Assembly: GCA_033064195.1 (NCBI GenBank)
Contig: JARBJD010000516.1
Span: forward strand, 1 to 38,109
Direction: 5' to 3'
DNA length: 38,109 nt
DNA from: Blattamonas nauphoetae
Taxonomy: Eukaryota > Preaxostyla > Oxymonadida
Shown here: positions 1 to 10,447 of the stretch, piece by piece
Layout: each line of letters starts with the position of its first letter
How positions within the stretch are numbered: the stretch's first letter is position 1
Translations under genes and position numbers: made by a program
The notes under the pieces: model-generated
The model's input: only the letters and a program-made list of their open reading frames with translations
Databases searched by the model: none
What the model was told of the DNA's origin: nothing

Positions 1-577
1 CTCCGATCCGCCAGCAACCAGCCGACGTCCATCAACATTCTCTTTTTGAAGAACAGATGCGATGCCATCGACACACAACTGCGGAGGATCGAAGCAGCAC
101 TTCAGAAGATGAACGATGAAGGATCTTCTGATCACTCTCAGAAGGAGGAGACTCAGACACCTCATGCATTGGAGACGATGGAGACAGAAGAATCAGATCA
201 GACAGAACCGTTCTGTCTCTTCGTGAATTGTGTCACGAGGATGGAATCGACTGACAGAGACGAGAGAGACTCGTCACATTTTGACGAAGACACTCTTCTC
301 AACTGGCGGAAGATGAGACATCTCGCATCTCCCGACGATCTGGATGAGAGGTCACCTGACCGAAGCAACAGACACTCCCGAAGAATCAGCCATCCCATCT
401 GATCTCGACGCATCTCCTCCGAAAGAGGACGCAACTATCGCTTCCCTCGACGACAAACTGAGAGAGCAAAGCGACATTCTGGGTGTTGTGGCTGAAAGTA
501 TGGGCGAGTTTTGTTTGAGGTTGTGCGAAGTGATCTCTCTCTTCGGAGATTCCATGCGATGCGGGTTCCTGACCTGA
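1..577 (+). CDS. 3' part of an unrecognised hydrophilic protein
   Basis: The reading frame is open from the first base of the window, so the start lies outside. The first ~115 codons read a charged, Glu/Asp/Ser/Thr-rich protein with a short helical stretch (residues around IEAALQKM). Near position 345 the coding signal appears to pass into the next frame, which then reads an acidic region and a helix rich in Leu/Val and ends in a TGA at 575-577. A third frame continues to 732, so the true end is uncertain. An AATAAA lies at 769-774. I do not recognise the family. It may be one gene with a 1-nt consensus error or a decaying gene. Confidence 0.35.
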
Positions 578-768
578 CTCTGTGCGGACGAGATCAAATG
601 GAGGAAGGAGGAAGTGGTGATTGTGGAAGTAGAAAGGGCCAAGAGACAAGCTTTCTGGAGCAGATTGCTTGGATGAACATCATGGCAAGTTGTGGTGTGG
701 ATATTCGGTTGTGTCGTGTCGCGGAAGAATGATTGATTCCACCAAGTCACAGTGTAATGTTTTTGAAG

Positions 769-774
769 AATAAA
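769..774 (+). terminator. Candidate polyadenylation signal AATAAA
   Basis: A perfect AATAAA hexamer lies 40-190 nt beyond the possible stops of the left-edge gene, and just before the converging minus-strand gene ends at 931. Only the hexamer is seen; use as a signal is inferred. Confidence 0.35.
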
Positions 775-930
775 TGGATTGAAAGAAGTTGTGATGATTA
801 ATGACGAGAAATCAATGAAGTGAAATATTTAGCAAGACACGATCAATCGATGACTGACCACTTCGCAAGCCGAGAACATTCAATTCAACTTGCGTGTCTT
901 CTCGCTCTTCCTTTTCTCTCCTCCGCTCCT

Positions 931-3087
931 TCACTTGAAGGGCGTATTTGCTTTGTTTTCGATCACTCGCGTTGTCTTCTTTGTCTCATCAATCACGTTT
1001 TCTTCATCCAAACGTGTTGTCCCTGCTTCATCGACGAGCATGTCTAACTCTTCGTCCTGCTTCGATGATTCTTCCTCATCATCCAAGTGTGTTCTCTCTT
1101 CATCGTTGAAGAGCGTCCCTGACTCTTCATCCCTCTCTCTGTGGACACGTTCAAACTCTCTTCTCTTTTCATCCTCTTCCATCTTCGCTGCTTTTCTGAT
1201 GAATAATTTCACTCTCTTTCGTTCTTCAGGCTTCGGATGGAGTGGTTGGATGGCGAAGTCGAGTGTGTCAATCACTCCAACAAAATCCAGCTCCACATCT
1301 GTTCGGTGTGTGCATCTCTCTTGACACTCAGCTGGAACAACAAACATGAACCATCGCTTCACTTGAGGTGTCAAGATCCATCTGAATTTGGCAATTTTGA
1401 GCGTTTATATTGCCTTCGAAGGAACGATCGCAGATTTGTGAAGATTGTGTTGTAATAATCCATGTCCACCTCCTCCCACTCCCCGACGAGACTTGGAATC
1501 CAACCAGCACATCAACACCACACTCATCCTTCGTCCACACAAACACATCAATCCCAGTCGTTTGTTGTCCACTGATCCTGTCTCCATCCCTCGAGTGAGC
1601 ATCGATACAGAGATGATGGAGACTGAGGACACGAATAGCATGCTTCATGTTCAAGACTTGATACGAGAAATCGAAAGTCCAGATCAGTTTATCAAATAAG
1701 GTTTTCGATCCTTTCGCTGGATACACCATTACTTCATGATCGTAAAACACATCCAGCGCAAGATTTGATCTTGGGGTGTTCGATTGAGATATTTGCGGGG
1801 TCGATGATGACATTGTTCCTCAGAGTCTCGTTTATAGTGTCGAAGCGCTGTTTGACGCACAAAACTTCTCCAAGAAGTCCGAATGGTTTACTGTGCTCTG
1901 TGGTGAGAAATGAGCTTGATCCGAGTGTTCGACCTTTTTCTACTGTCTGCCTCAGTTGGGGTGAGATCCTTGGCGAGTTGTTTCATTGTCTCCTCCATGT
2001 CTTCCGATGGCATGCGCGGGTTCAGACCGAACATTTCGATGACGTTAAGCAACACAAATTGGTTGTGGTTCTCACACAACGGGTTCCAGTGCTCACCTTG
2101 TGAAGATACGAGAATCGTCTTTCTCATGATTCCATAACTCTGCTCGTCGCAGGGTGTGTACTCAACCATTCTTGTCGAGGGAGAGCCAGAACCAGATACC
2201 GCACTTCTGGAGGCAGAAGGGCGATTGTGGCAAGCGAACACTTTGATCCACGTTTCAGTCTTCTCCATCCACCCCACAAGATGAATGGATCAAGGAAGGA
2301 GCCGCCGAATGAGCGGATGTGCACTCACCAAAGACATCAACCGATCTACGATTCCTTTTCCAACGGCCTCCAACACGCTCTGGCATTATCTGCCACTTGC
2401 TGCGCATACTCGTTTTCCATTGACGATGGACTGAAGGTTTGAGTGATCTCATTTTGGACTTGTTGGAGCTTGATAATGCACGAAATAATATGGTCGATAT
2501 TCTCGATCACTTGGCGACAGGGAAATGGCTGCGAAGACTACTTGAAAGGGTGTAAATCACAGGAGAGGACGAAGGCTTCCGTTTTCATATCTCGGCAAGA
2601 GTTCCACCAATTCTGAAAGTGGCATGTTCTTACTCTTGGAGCTTCCTTTTCCAGACATCAAATTTGCCCATTGTGACTGTCTTCGAGATGGTTCTTTTGG
2701 TGTTGTGGATTGAGAAGAAAACAGATCTTTCGGGTACATAATCATGCAATTCTCTGCACATGGCCGATAAACATCATATCACCCACCATATCGGGGGACA
2801 AGAGGATGCAATTGTGGAAGAAGAGATGGATCGATTGTCGGGACATCAGTGTGAGACTCACCATCGGGAAATATACTGTCGGAATCAGAGTCATGCGGAT
2901 ACCTGTCATCAAGAGTGTCGAGAATGATTGGAAGGAGTTGTTGCGAACTGAATTGTTCGATTGTCGAGAAAACTGTCTTTTCCAAATCGCGAACTGATGC
3001 CTGTCTTTGCATTTTGATTGACAATAAATGTTGGTCTGCATTAAACCGAATAGGAATTTCAATATCATTTGGATCTGTTGAATCCAT
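931..3087 (-). pseudogene. Unrecognised minus-strand gene split over several frames
   Basis: Reading the minus strand from ATG at 3087, an open frame of 102 codons runs to 2779. It begins MDSTDPNDIEIPIRF and looks globular at first, then acidic. Coding-looking text then continues in other frames: about 2745-2557, 2277-1888 (129 codons, Cys-containing, globular in composition), 1813-1328 (aromatic-rich, globular) and 1374-931. The last piece ends in a long charged, Glu/Asp/Arg-rich probable coiled coil. Frames change about five times, so as given the gene is broken. The pieces keep order and strand, which argues for one gene that is either decaying or affected by consensus indels. No known family was recognised, and nothing marks it as a mobile or viral gene. 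It converges on the left-edge gene. Confidence 0.4.
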
Positions 3088-3549
3088 TTTCGCTTTGCCT
3101 TTCTTGAAGCAGGATGTCTTTTGTTTCCTTTCTTTTGTTGTTGCGTCTGAATCTCTCAGCATGTGTGAAATCTCAGGCTTATTCGTATTCGACAAATAAT
3201 TGAGGAAAGAGGAATGGCGATGAGTTTTCTTCCTCCTTCCTTTCGAGATACTGATCAAACCGTAGAATGTTGGAAACACCACCATTCATCTCTCATTATC
3301 ACATAGCCACATTTGTGCTGCCCGGTGCCGACAATTCCATACTATATTTCGTGATATTTCTCTTTCGAACTCGAAAACATCCCTCTATCGATGACATCAT
3401 CCTGTTTTGACCTCTTTCTCGTTTCGGCGATGTATGACGCCCGTGTTCGAGTGAAGCTGCACTAAAACTGGTCTATGAGCCGGATGTGCTCCAATGATCG
3501 ACCCAATCAATAACGAAGAAGACACACACAGGAAGAAGAAGCAGAGATG

Positions 3550-3593
3550 ATAGTACCCGGACAAACCCGTTAGAGCGGATAAACCCGTTAACC
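3550..3593 (+). repeat. Left terminal inverted repeat of the MITE-like element
   Basis: Two imperfect tandem boxes, CGGACAAACCCGTTAG and CGGATAAACCCGTTAAC, read toward the element interior. They are mirrored at 3977-4021. Confidence 0.55.
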
Positions 3594-3976
3594 CTTCCAA
3601 AGGGACGAAACAGTCTCCCTCTTCATCTTAATTCTCCTTCCACTTCACATTCATGCATTTCCTCATTTTTTAAAACTAGAGTTCTTCATGAAAGAATGAT
3701 TGTGAAATGCAAAGCGAAAAGTGAACGTTGTTTTTTGAACGAAGTTGAACAAATCTATTTCCGAGAACTAGAGGGATCATGTGTTGCGAGTCGAGCTTTC
3801 ATGGTCAGAATAACTTGCGCTGTGTCGTCGTTGACATTTCATCCATTTGAATAGACCCATTGTCTTTGATCCAATCTCTGAAAGAGTCACAATTCCTTCC
3901 AGAATTCTCACTAGGGTTTTCTTACAGGTACAACTGATGAGTCGTGTGAAAGAGATGATATATGTGAAATGGGGAT

Positions 3977-4021
3977 GTTTTAACGGGTTTATCGGAGTTA
4001 ACGGGTTTATCCGACCACTAT
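3977..4021 (-). repeat. Right terminal inverted repeat of the MITE-like element
   Basis: Reverse-complement partner of 3550-3593, again with two boxes. The outer box GTTAACGGGTTTATCCG (3997-4013) is an exact mirror of the left inner box. Confidence 0.55.
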
Positions 4022-4368
4022 GAATAGGTCGAAGAAATTGAAAGAAGGAAGAGTAGAGAAGAGGAAGAACAGATAAACTGATGAAGTGATGGAGGACTTG
4101 GAGAATCTATTGAAGGTCACAGTCGTGAGGGTGGCGAAGATAATGAGCCACAATCACACACCAATTCAACCGTCTCATCCAGCTGCCATGTTTGACAGCA
4201 CTAAATCTCCAGAATCTTCTCAAAACGAGGGACAATCGAACGAGGATCGTGGACAAGATGTGACACTGACGATGGTTGATTAGCTGAAGCAGGTGTGCAG
4301 ATACATCTGTGCCAATTGAGAGAGAACTCACCGAACTGAACCATCTCGGAAAGATTCAGAGTACAACC

Positions 4369-4650
4369 ACAGATCCATGTTTCATCACCATCTGGCTCAA
4401 CCCCAACCCAGGCAGAACCCCAAACTTCACTCTTTCAACATTCTCGACACTTCTTGACTTGTCTTCAATTCTGGATCATCTCAATCTGGTTATCCGTCAT
4501 TCTGCTCTTCCACCAGATGTCTCGAATCTGTGATTTATGATGTCATTCTCACTTCACTGTGTTCAGAAGTTCCAAGTGAGATGGACGAATGAAAATCAAG
4601 GATTGGATGAACCACTCGCTTGTTTCCTCAGGCATCTAACCGTTAAATCA
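4369..4650 (+). repeat. Dispersed ~280-bp repeat, copy 1
   Basis: Closely matches 24411-24692 on the same strand, 20 kb away, at an estimated 85% identity by eye with small indels. The match begins near CATGTTTC and ends near the CATCTA(A/G)CCGTT block. Both copies are intergenic, each within about 0.25-0.95 kb of the 5' end of a giant surface-protein gene. Neither copy keeps one long frame, so it is more likely a non-coding or decayed repeat than a gene. Confidence 0.65.
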
Positions 4651-4680
4651 CCGTCATTCATGTCACATTGTGTTTCTCGG

Positions 4681-4690
4681 TCATTTTTCA
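4681..4690 (+). promoter_or_regulatory. Initiator-like motif TCATTTTTCA upstream of protein A
   Basis: The same 10-mer is found on the + strand at 24985-24994 and 26524-26533, upstream of the next two + strand genes. Here it lies 202 nt before the ATG at 4892. The TCA-pyrimidine-T core matches the known metamonad (Trichomonas) initiator consensus; its use here is inferred. Confidence 0.35.
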
Positions 4691-4891
4691 TTGTGTTTTA
4701 AGCGATTCGGCCATCAAATTGCGCCTTCACCGAGAATGGATCACAAACTCACATTTCTTGAACTCAAATCAATCATTCAGCAACGAAGATAAAATGCACA
4801 CTATTTTGTCGGTGATATCTGTCTGAGGAAGATCAAACCCAAGATTTTGCTATTCAAACGATAATTAACGCATTGTCGAGGGAGAAAAGAC

Positions 4892-7800
4892 ATGCGGATC
4901 CTTTTCTGGATGGTCATAATGATGTGGTCAGATTACGCAGGAGATCCAACCCAATTCGATTCTCTTGATGCTCTATTGCGCCAATTTCTCCCCTCGACAA
5001 ACGACATCGAGAGAACAACGAGAGAAATCCAACCAGAAAACAAATCGTTCTCATGCTCGCCGATCTCAGTTTCATCCCGCATCCTGTTTATCACTGGCCA
5101 GCACAATACAGTGGTGACATCATTGCTGCCATTAAACTTCCTGCAACCGCAAACTGAGAACATGAAATATCGAACAGTCCAGAATCACAAACCCATCAGT
5201 CTTTTCGTCCTGACTAACACCACCCTTTCACTTTCAACTCTTACATTCGATCTTCGAATACTGAAAGACGAACCTGATAATCCAGTTCATCCTGCTCACA
5301 CTCAGAATTCTGTGTCTTGTGGAATCCTCTCCTCATCCCACGTTTCTGTTGACAATGTTTCGTTCTTTCTTTCGTCCGGAGCTTCGCCATTCGTCGTTTC
5401 CTCGACTGGATTGACAGACAACTCCGCATCGACACTGATTCTGTCGCGTTGTCTGTTTTTCGCTGAACTTGGAGTGATGGGTGCTTTCGCCAACATTTTG
5501 GAAGATCAACTCTTCACAGATTCTGTCTCTGTTTCGATTCATTCTCTTTCTCTCTCTTCACTCGCTGTCTCAAATCCATCTGGAATCGCATTCTGTCTCT
5601 CGCCGTCCATGTCACAAAATCAATCGACATTCCAAATCAATTCACTCATCACAGCATGTTCCTTCCAAAACATGACTTCATGTCAGTTTTCATCATCGTT
5701 CAAACCGAAACTCCAAAGCGTCAGACTCATCGACTCAACAATGGAAAATGTGGAAAATGGTCTTTATGGAACAGTGATACCGGAAATACGTCAGCACAAA
5801 GAATTCAGCTGCACAAACTGTTCCATCGTGGAATGCACAAACACAGAGAATGACGGATCGACGAAAGAAATCGAAGAAGACAGAACGTTCACATCGTCAG
5901 CTCAGCAGATCAAAATTGATCCCACTTTTTCGCATTATTCGTTCACCAGCTGCACATTCACAGCAACCAACACGACGACATCGTTCACGTTGATCTATCT
6001 GAATCCTCTCGAAGGAAACGTGCGATTCTCGTTGTGCACTTTCAAAGTGGAAATCGAGTCGAACCACAACACACTGATCGACTGCACAGCCAACCGCGAT
6101 TTGAATGTGGATTGTGTGATTGACACGTGCACCTTCACGTTCTGGCGAGAATCAGCTGTTTCCACTTCTTTGAACCAGCTCTCCCTCTCCTCCTTCCTCC
6201 ACGTCTTCCTCGTCTCGTCCACCTTCTCCCCTCCCCCTCCCGACTCAGAATCAGACACGCCTCGCATCTCCTCTGCTCGAACTGTCACTCTTCAAAACTC
6301 CGTCACCTTCCTCTTCACATCCAACTGCATCTTTCGGAGACAGACCACTTCTGCAAATGGTGGAGTGTTCTACGTTCCCTCCTCCATCCCCCGCTTCACC
6401 GACTGCCTTTTTGAAACCTGTCAGGCCGACAGGAATGGCGGATCGTGTTACGCAACAATGTCTTACCTCGTTTTTGCTCGCTGTGTCTTTCGGAGAAACA
6501 AAGCCAATTTGGGAGGAGCATTGAGATTGGACTATCTCCGAACCATCCTCCTGATTGACTGCCACTTTGAGGGGAACGAGGCAGTCGGGACGTATGCCAA
6601 CGATCCTGACATACTGGCACACTATCGCGGGAATGACATCAATGTTCTTGCAACGAGCCTGTCACCCTTCACATCAACAACAGTTGTCCACTGTTCATCT
6701 TCATCGCTCAATCCCAAGCTCGGATATTACTACTCCGCCACAAACAATGGGAACATGACAACCGAAGACTCTCTCTTCCAATCTCCGTCAGCTGTCACAC
6801 CGCCAACCAACGAGCTCTTTGTGGAAGATGGAGAAAGCGGAGATTGTTCAGGTGACAGACCATGCGGATCACTTGGCGCAGCTCTGTCGGAAACAGGAAG
6901 CGGGACGAATCTCATCAACGTGGGCAGTGGCTCTTTCGCAGTTCCAGTGACGTCGATCTCATCCAATGTGGAATTGTTTGGAGTTGGCTTCCTCACAAAC
7001 ACATCGACATTCACAGCAGTTGTATCGTCTGGACTGACAGTGTCTGGAAGTGGGAATCTGACACTTGTCTCACTCTCCCTCAAACCAAAAGAAGCCACCA
7101 GCCAGCTCATCACAATGAAATCATCAAAAGAGACTCGTCTTTCGACAGTTCGGATCGAATGCATCTCGTCGCATGAAGTCTCTCTCCTCTCATTTTCATC
7201 GGGATCGTCGACCCTCTTTGCCTGCTGGTTCAACTCGATTGAGATGAAGAGAGATGCTGTGATCTCAATTTCTGGATCAGCCTCTGTCTCATTGTTTCGA
7301 TGTTGGTTCATGCTGATCAAGCGAAAAGATGGAAGTGGAGGAAGTTGTGTTGATTCCAGCTCTTCGAATGAACTGAAATTTGGTACATGTGACTTCGCTC
7401 ACTGCTCATCTTCTGGTCGAACAGGATGTTTGGATCTCACCGCAACAGAAACAACCAGCTCTGTCGTTTTCAGTTCTGTCATCTTCACTTCCAACACTGC
7501 GAACATCTCTCTCCCCAATCATGGAAACGACTTCGCACATTCTGGTTTCCCATCAGCCAACATCAATACTATTTCAGCTTGTCGCTCAACCAGCACTCTC
7601 CCACACGCTCTCGTTGATTTGTCTTCATCACAGAACTTCATCTGTCCAGATCGATACTTCTCGGAGAGAGGAATCGACCATCCTCTCGCCATCCGATTCG
7701 ATCAAGCCGTTCCTCTTTCGTGGTTCAAAGGCTTCCAAAACGAGATTGACGATATGATGGAGTCCACAACACAAGTCCTCATCAGGTCAATCTCCCAGTT

Positions 7801-10447
7801 GATCCTCGATCCTTTCGAGATTGTTCGAAAGAATGTCGCTATTCATTCCTGTCCACTAACGATCCAAACATACGAAAGGACCCTCGTCCATGTTGGGAAT
7901 GGAGCAACGGTGTATTTTTCCTCCAACTCAATTTCAGTCACGGATTCATTTGCCGAAAGTCCAATTCTGATGGAGGAAGATGCAAATCTCCTTCGATTAT
8001 CCAACATGAAAATCTCTCTTTCTTCGAACCAACAACATCCTTTCATTCAATGTCGAGGTGGACAACTTCAGATCGACGCCATGACTCTTCAACCAGCTAC
8101 AGTCATCAGTTTTGGAGGGAGCTCGTTCATCGACTGTGAATCTTGCACAGCGAGCATTGCCACAAGTCCGTTCAGCAACCTCGAAACGAATGGAGATGGA
8201 GCAGTTCTGCATGCTGTGAACACGACAGTGACCTGTTCAGACTCATCCTTCGCGAAATGCACAGCGAGGAACGGAGGAGCGCTGTTTGTCGAGTTGGATG
8301 GCTCGAAATATGTCCGAATCACTCACTCGAAGGGATCAGCGTTTTCGACGACATTCGAGAATTGCTGTGCGGTGGGAGAGGGCGACAGGTCGAGTCCGGA
8401 AGGAAAGGGAGGAGCGTTGTTTGTGACAGGCAGGTCGACATCGTCCAAACCAATCCGCTTCAACAGCACAGACACGAACCACGCTCGATTTGAACAAAAC
8501 TCCGCGCTTTTGGGTCAGGATCTGTTTGTGGAGTCGTCTCTGTTCAGTTCAGTTGAAACATCGAAACTGAGTTCGTTTGGAGGAGGATCGCTGAGTGCGG
8601 ATGATCATGTTGTGATTGAGGGCCGACCCGAGACAGAGAAATCGGTGATTGGTCTTCTGATTCCGACGCCGTCGATTTCGGTGAATGGATCAGTGAAAGA
8701 GGTGATGACAGGAATGAGTGGAGTTGATTCGGTTGACTGCAAATGGACGTCGTCGTTCTGTGCGACGCTGGAGTATGGGATTCAGTTTCTGAAGACGAAA
8801 TATGCGAATGGGGATTTGTTTCCGCAATCGATGAAGTTTGTGTGGAACATGTCGTATTTTGAGAAGAACGTTGTTGTGTCGGATCAGGATGTTGTGGTGT
8901 CGGGAACGACAGGAACGAAGGTTGGAGCAGGCGAGACACTTCGAACGATTGTGAAAGTGAACGAGACGATCACCTCTGCGTTCCTGTTCACAATCAATGA
9001 CTCGGCGCTTTTCACGATTTCGGAGTTGGACATTGTGACGAGTGTGGATGTTGGGCTGTTCGTTTTGGAGGAGAGTGGAGGAAGGCTGGGATTGTCGAAA
9101 GTGGGAATTGTTTGCAGTTTGGGAAATCCACACTCGCAGCCTCTGATCAAGTCAGAAGGTCGACCAGTTGTGATTGAGTCGAGCACATTCAACACATCCT
9201 CCTCTTCGCTGGCCTCCTTCTCGCATCCGATCATCCAACTGCTCTCCCCATCGACTCCATCCTCGGCCTCCATCACTCTCTCCTCTGTCTCGTTCACTTC
9301 GCTCCAAACTACATCTTCAGCACTTGTGGAGATTGACACGGATGGTGTGATCTCTGTGCTGCGCACATCTTTTATGTCGTGTTCGTGTTCGTCTGGAAGG
9401 AAAGGAGAACATGTGTTTCTGCGAACATCGAATCCTGAATCGTCAATCTCTCGAACATTGTGGAAGGACAGTTTTTCTTTATCGACACCTCCAAATGCGT
9501 TTTATGTTGAAGACCGAGGTCGAACATCATCCGACGAATGGTTCTCGCTTCCTCTTCTTCTTTTCCTGATTGATCCGACAGGAACAGTGCTCGTGGATTC
9601 ATCTTCCCACTCTTCGACACACACAAACTGTGGTTCTTCCTCACTTGCTTGCTCTTCTCTCGACTCTGCCTTCATCTCCACCACAACTCACGCACTCTCC
9701 GCAATCTCTCTCGAAGTTCATTCCTCTGTGACGTTTCAATTCGCAGTCGCATCCAGCCTCGCCATCCACCCAGCGACATCACCTCCAATTGTTGTCGATC
9801 TGCAATCGGCCGCACAGTTCGTTGTGAGTACTCCATCTTCAACACTCAGCTTGACCAACCTCCACTTCTCGATTGATTCAACCTGCTCAGCCTCTCCTCT
9901 CTTCCTCGTCTCGTCAGGGAAGCTCCTTCTCTCGTTGTGTCGAATTGGAGGAGATTCTGTGACAGAACTGCCCTCCACTCTCACCACACTCGTCGAAGTG
10001 AGTGGAGGAGGCAGGCTGAGCATTGTGGACACGACATTCAAACAGCTCCATTTCACCCATCCATCGGAAGGAACAACCATCCATCTCTCTCTGGGCTCAG
10101 CATTCACAACAAACACAGCATCCATCTTCGACGAAGTCACATCAAAAGGAACAGGCTCACTCATCTTCGCTGAAGCGACCAATCTCACAACACTGTCCCA
10201 ATCGCCTCCCTTCGCTCTTCTGAAACAGTCGATGCCACTCCCACCAGACACAGTCTTCTCGCTGGACGAGAAAATGAAGATTGTTGGGAAGGTTGGCGAT
10301 GGTGATGCGGAGAGTCTGATGTTCTTTTGGTATCCACACACCGACACAGAGACCACGCTCACAGTGAGTGAGGAAGGGAGGATCACCCGAATTGTGGTCT
10401 TCCTCAGCTTCCTTGCCGGACACTTGAGAAGGGACTGTCACTTGTGA
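4892..10447 (+). CDS. Giant beta-helix surface protein A, N-terminal 1851 codons
   Basis: An uninterrupted frame of 1851 codons. The start is chosen at ATG 4892 because it gives a signal-peptide-like N-terminus (MRILFWMVIMMWSDYAG). What follows is extracellular in character: Ser/Thr-rich, many N-x-S/T sites, and short beta-strand periods ending in Cys-x-Phe, typical of right-handed parallel beta-helices. Pmp/adhesin-like motifs are visible, for example NGGVFYV, NGGSCYA and LGGALRL at about 6358-6530, and NGGALFV and GGALFVT near 8271-8420. From about 6.84 kb a long module starts with a Cys-Gly...Pro-Cys-x-Ser-Leu signature and recurs at about 8.74 and 9.63 kb. The frame ends just after the next signature has slipped into another frame. 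This is therefore the front of a gene that continues to 16011, not a complete protein. The likely role is surface recognition or adhesion, inferred from fold type only. Confidence 0.85.
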   Translation: MRILFWMVIMMWSDYAGDPTQFDSLDALLRQFLPSTNDIERTTREIQPENKSFSCSPISVSSRILFITGQHNTVVTSLLPLNFLQPQTENMKYRTVQNHKPISLFVLTNTTLSLSTLTFDLRILKDEPDNPVHPAHTQNSVSCGILSSSHVSVDNVSFFLSSGASPFVVSSTGLTDNSASTLILSRCLFFAELGVMGAFANILEDQLFTDSVSVSIHSLSLSSLAVSNPSGIAFCLSPSMSQNQSTFQINSLITACSFQNMTSCQFSSSFKPKLQSVRLIDSTMENVENGLYGTVIPEIRQHKEFSCTNCSIVECTNTENDGSTKEIEEDRTFTSSAQQIKIDPTFSHYSFTSCTFTATNTTTSFTLIYLNPLEGNVRFSLCTFKVEIESNHNTLIDCTANRDLNVDCVIDTCTFTFWRESAVSTSLNQLSLSSFLHVFLVSSTFSPPPPDSESDTPRISSARTVTLQNSVTFLFTSNCIFRRQTTSANGGVFYVPSSIPRFTDCLFETCQADRNGGSCYATMSYLVFARCVFRRNKANLGGALRLDYLRTILLIDCHFEGNEAVGTYANDPDILAHYRGNDINVLATSLSPFTSTTVVHCSSSSLNPKLGYYYSATNNGNMTTEDSLFQSPSAVTPPTNELFVEDGESGDCSGDRPCGSLGAALSETGSGTNLINVGSGSFAVPVTSISSNVELFGVGFLTNTSTFTAVVSSGLTVSGSGNLTLVSLSLKPKEATSQLITMKSSKETRLSTVRIECISSHEVSLLSFSSGSSTLFACWFNSIEMKRDAVISISGSASVSLFRCWFMLIKRKDGSGGSCVDSSSSNELKFGTCDFAHCSSSGRTGCLDLTATETTSSVVFSSVIFTSNTANISLPNHGNDFAHSGFPSANINTISACRSTSTLPHALVDLSSSQNFICPDRYFSERGIDHPLAIRFDQAVPLSWFKGFQNEIDDMMESTTQVLIRSISQLILDPFEIVRKNVAIHSCPLTIQTYERTLVHVGNGATVYFSSNSISVTDSFAESPILMEEDANLLRLSNMKISLSSNQQHPFIQCRGGQLQIDAMTLQPATVISFGGSSFIDCESCTASIATSPFSNLETNGDGAVLHAVNTTVTCSDSSFAKCTARNGGALFVELDGSKYVRITHSKGSAFSTTFENCCAVGEGDRSSPEGKGGALFVTGRSTSSKPIRFNSTDTNHARFEQNSALLGQDLFVESSLFSSVETSKLSSFGGGSLSADDHVVIEGRPETEKSVIGLLIPTPSISVNGSVKEVMTGMSGVDSVDCKWTSSFCATLEYGIQFLKTKYANGDLFPQSMKFVWNMSYFEKNVVVSDQDVVVSGTTGTKVGAGETLRTIVKVNETITSAFLFTINDSALFTISELDIVTSVDVGLFVLEESGGRLGLSKVGIVCSLGNPHSQPLIKSEGRPVVIESSTFNTSSSSLASFSHPIIQLLSPSTPSSASITLSSVSFTSLQTTSSALVEIDTDGVISVLRTSFMSCSCSSGRKGEHVFLRTSNPESSISRTLWKDSFSLSTPPNAFYVEDRGRTSSDEWFSLPLLLFLIDPTGTVLVDSSSHSSTHTNCGSSSLACSSLDSAFISTTTHALSAISLEVHSSVTFQFAVASSLAIHPATSPPIVVDLQSAAQFVVSTPSSTLSLTNLHFSIDSTCSASPLFLVSSGKLLLSLCRIGGDSVTELPSTLTTLVEVSGGGRLSIVDTTFKQLHFTHPSEGTTIHLSLGSAFTTNTASIFDEVTSKGTGSLIFAEATNLTTLSQSPPFALLKQSMPLPPDTVFSLDEKMKIVGKVGDGDAESLMFFWYPHTDTETTLTVSEEGRITRIVVFLSFLAGHLRRDCHL

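Larger units (their letters stand above)
3550..4021. mobile_element. MITE-like element with ~44-bp terminal inverted repeats
   Basis: Both ends carry matching inverted repeats, about 3550-3593 and 3977-4021. They start ATAGT inward from each side and are roughly 80% identical. Each end holds two tandem copies of a ~16-17-bp box. The best pair, CGGATAAACCCGTTAAC at 3576-3592 and its exact reverse complement at 3997-4013, is perfect. The ~380 bp between them has no convincing reading frame. This is the layout of a non-autonomous DNA transposon (MITE). I could not see a clear target-site duplication, so the exact borders are uncertain. It sits in the intergenic gap upstream of surface protein A. 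Confidence 0.5.

Noticed and set aside
3576-4013. TAACGGG-like words as internal telomere repeats
   Set aside because: Only two units per side, in mirrored arrangement with a longer 17-bp box; this fits transposon ends, not a telomere array.
9736-10386. Long minus-strand open frame (216 codons) opposite protein A
   Set aside because: Lies fully inside the coding frame of A. Its composition mirrors A's Ser/Thr-rich codons, and similar antisense frames occur along both giant genes.
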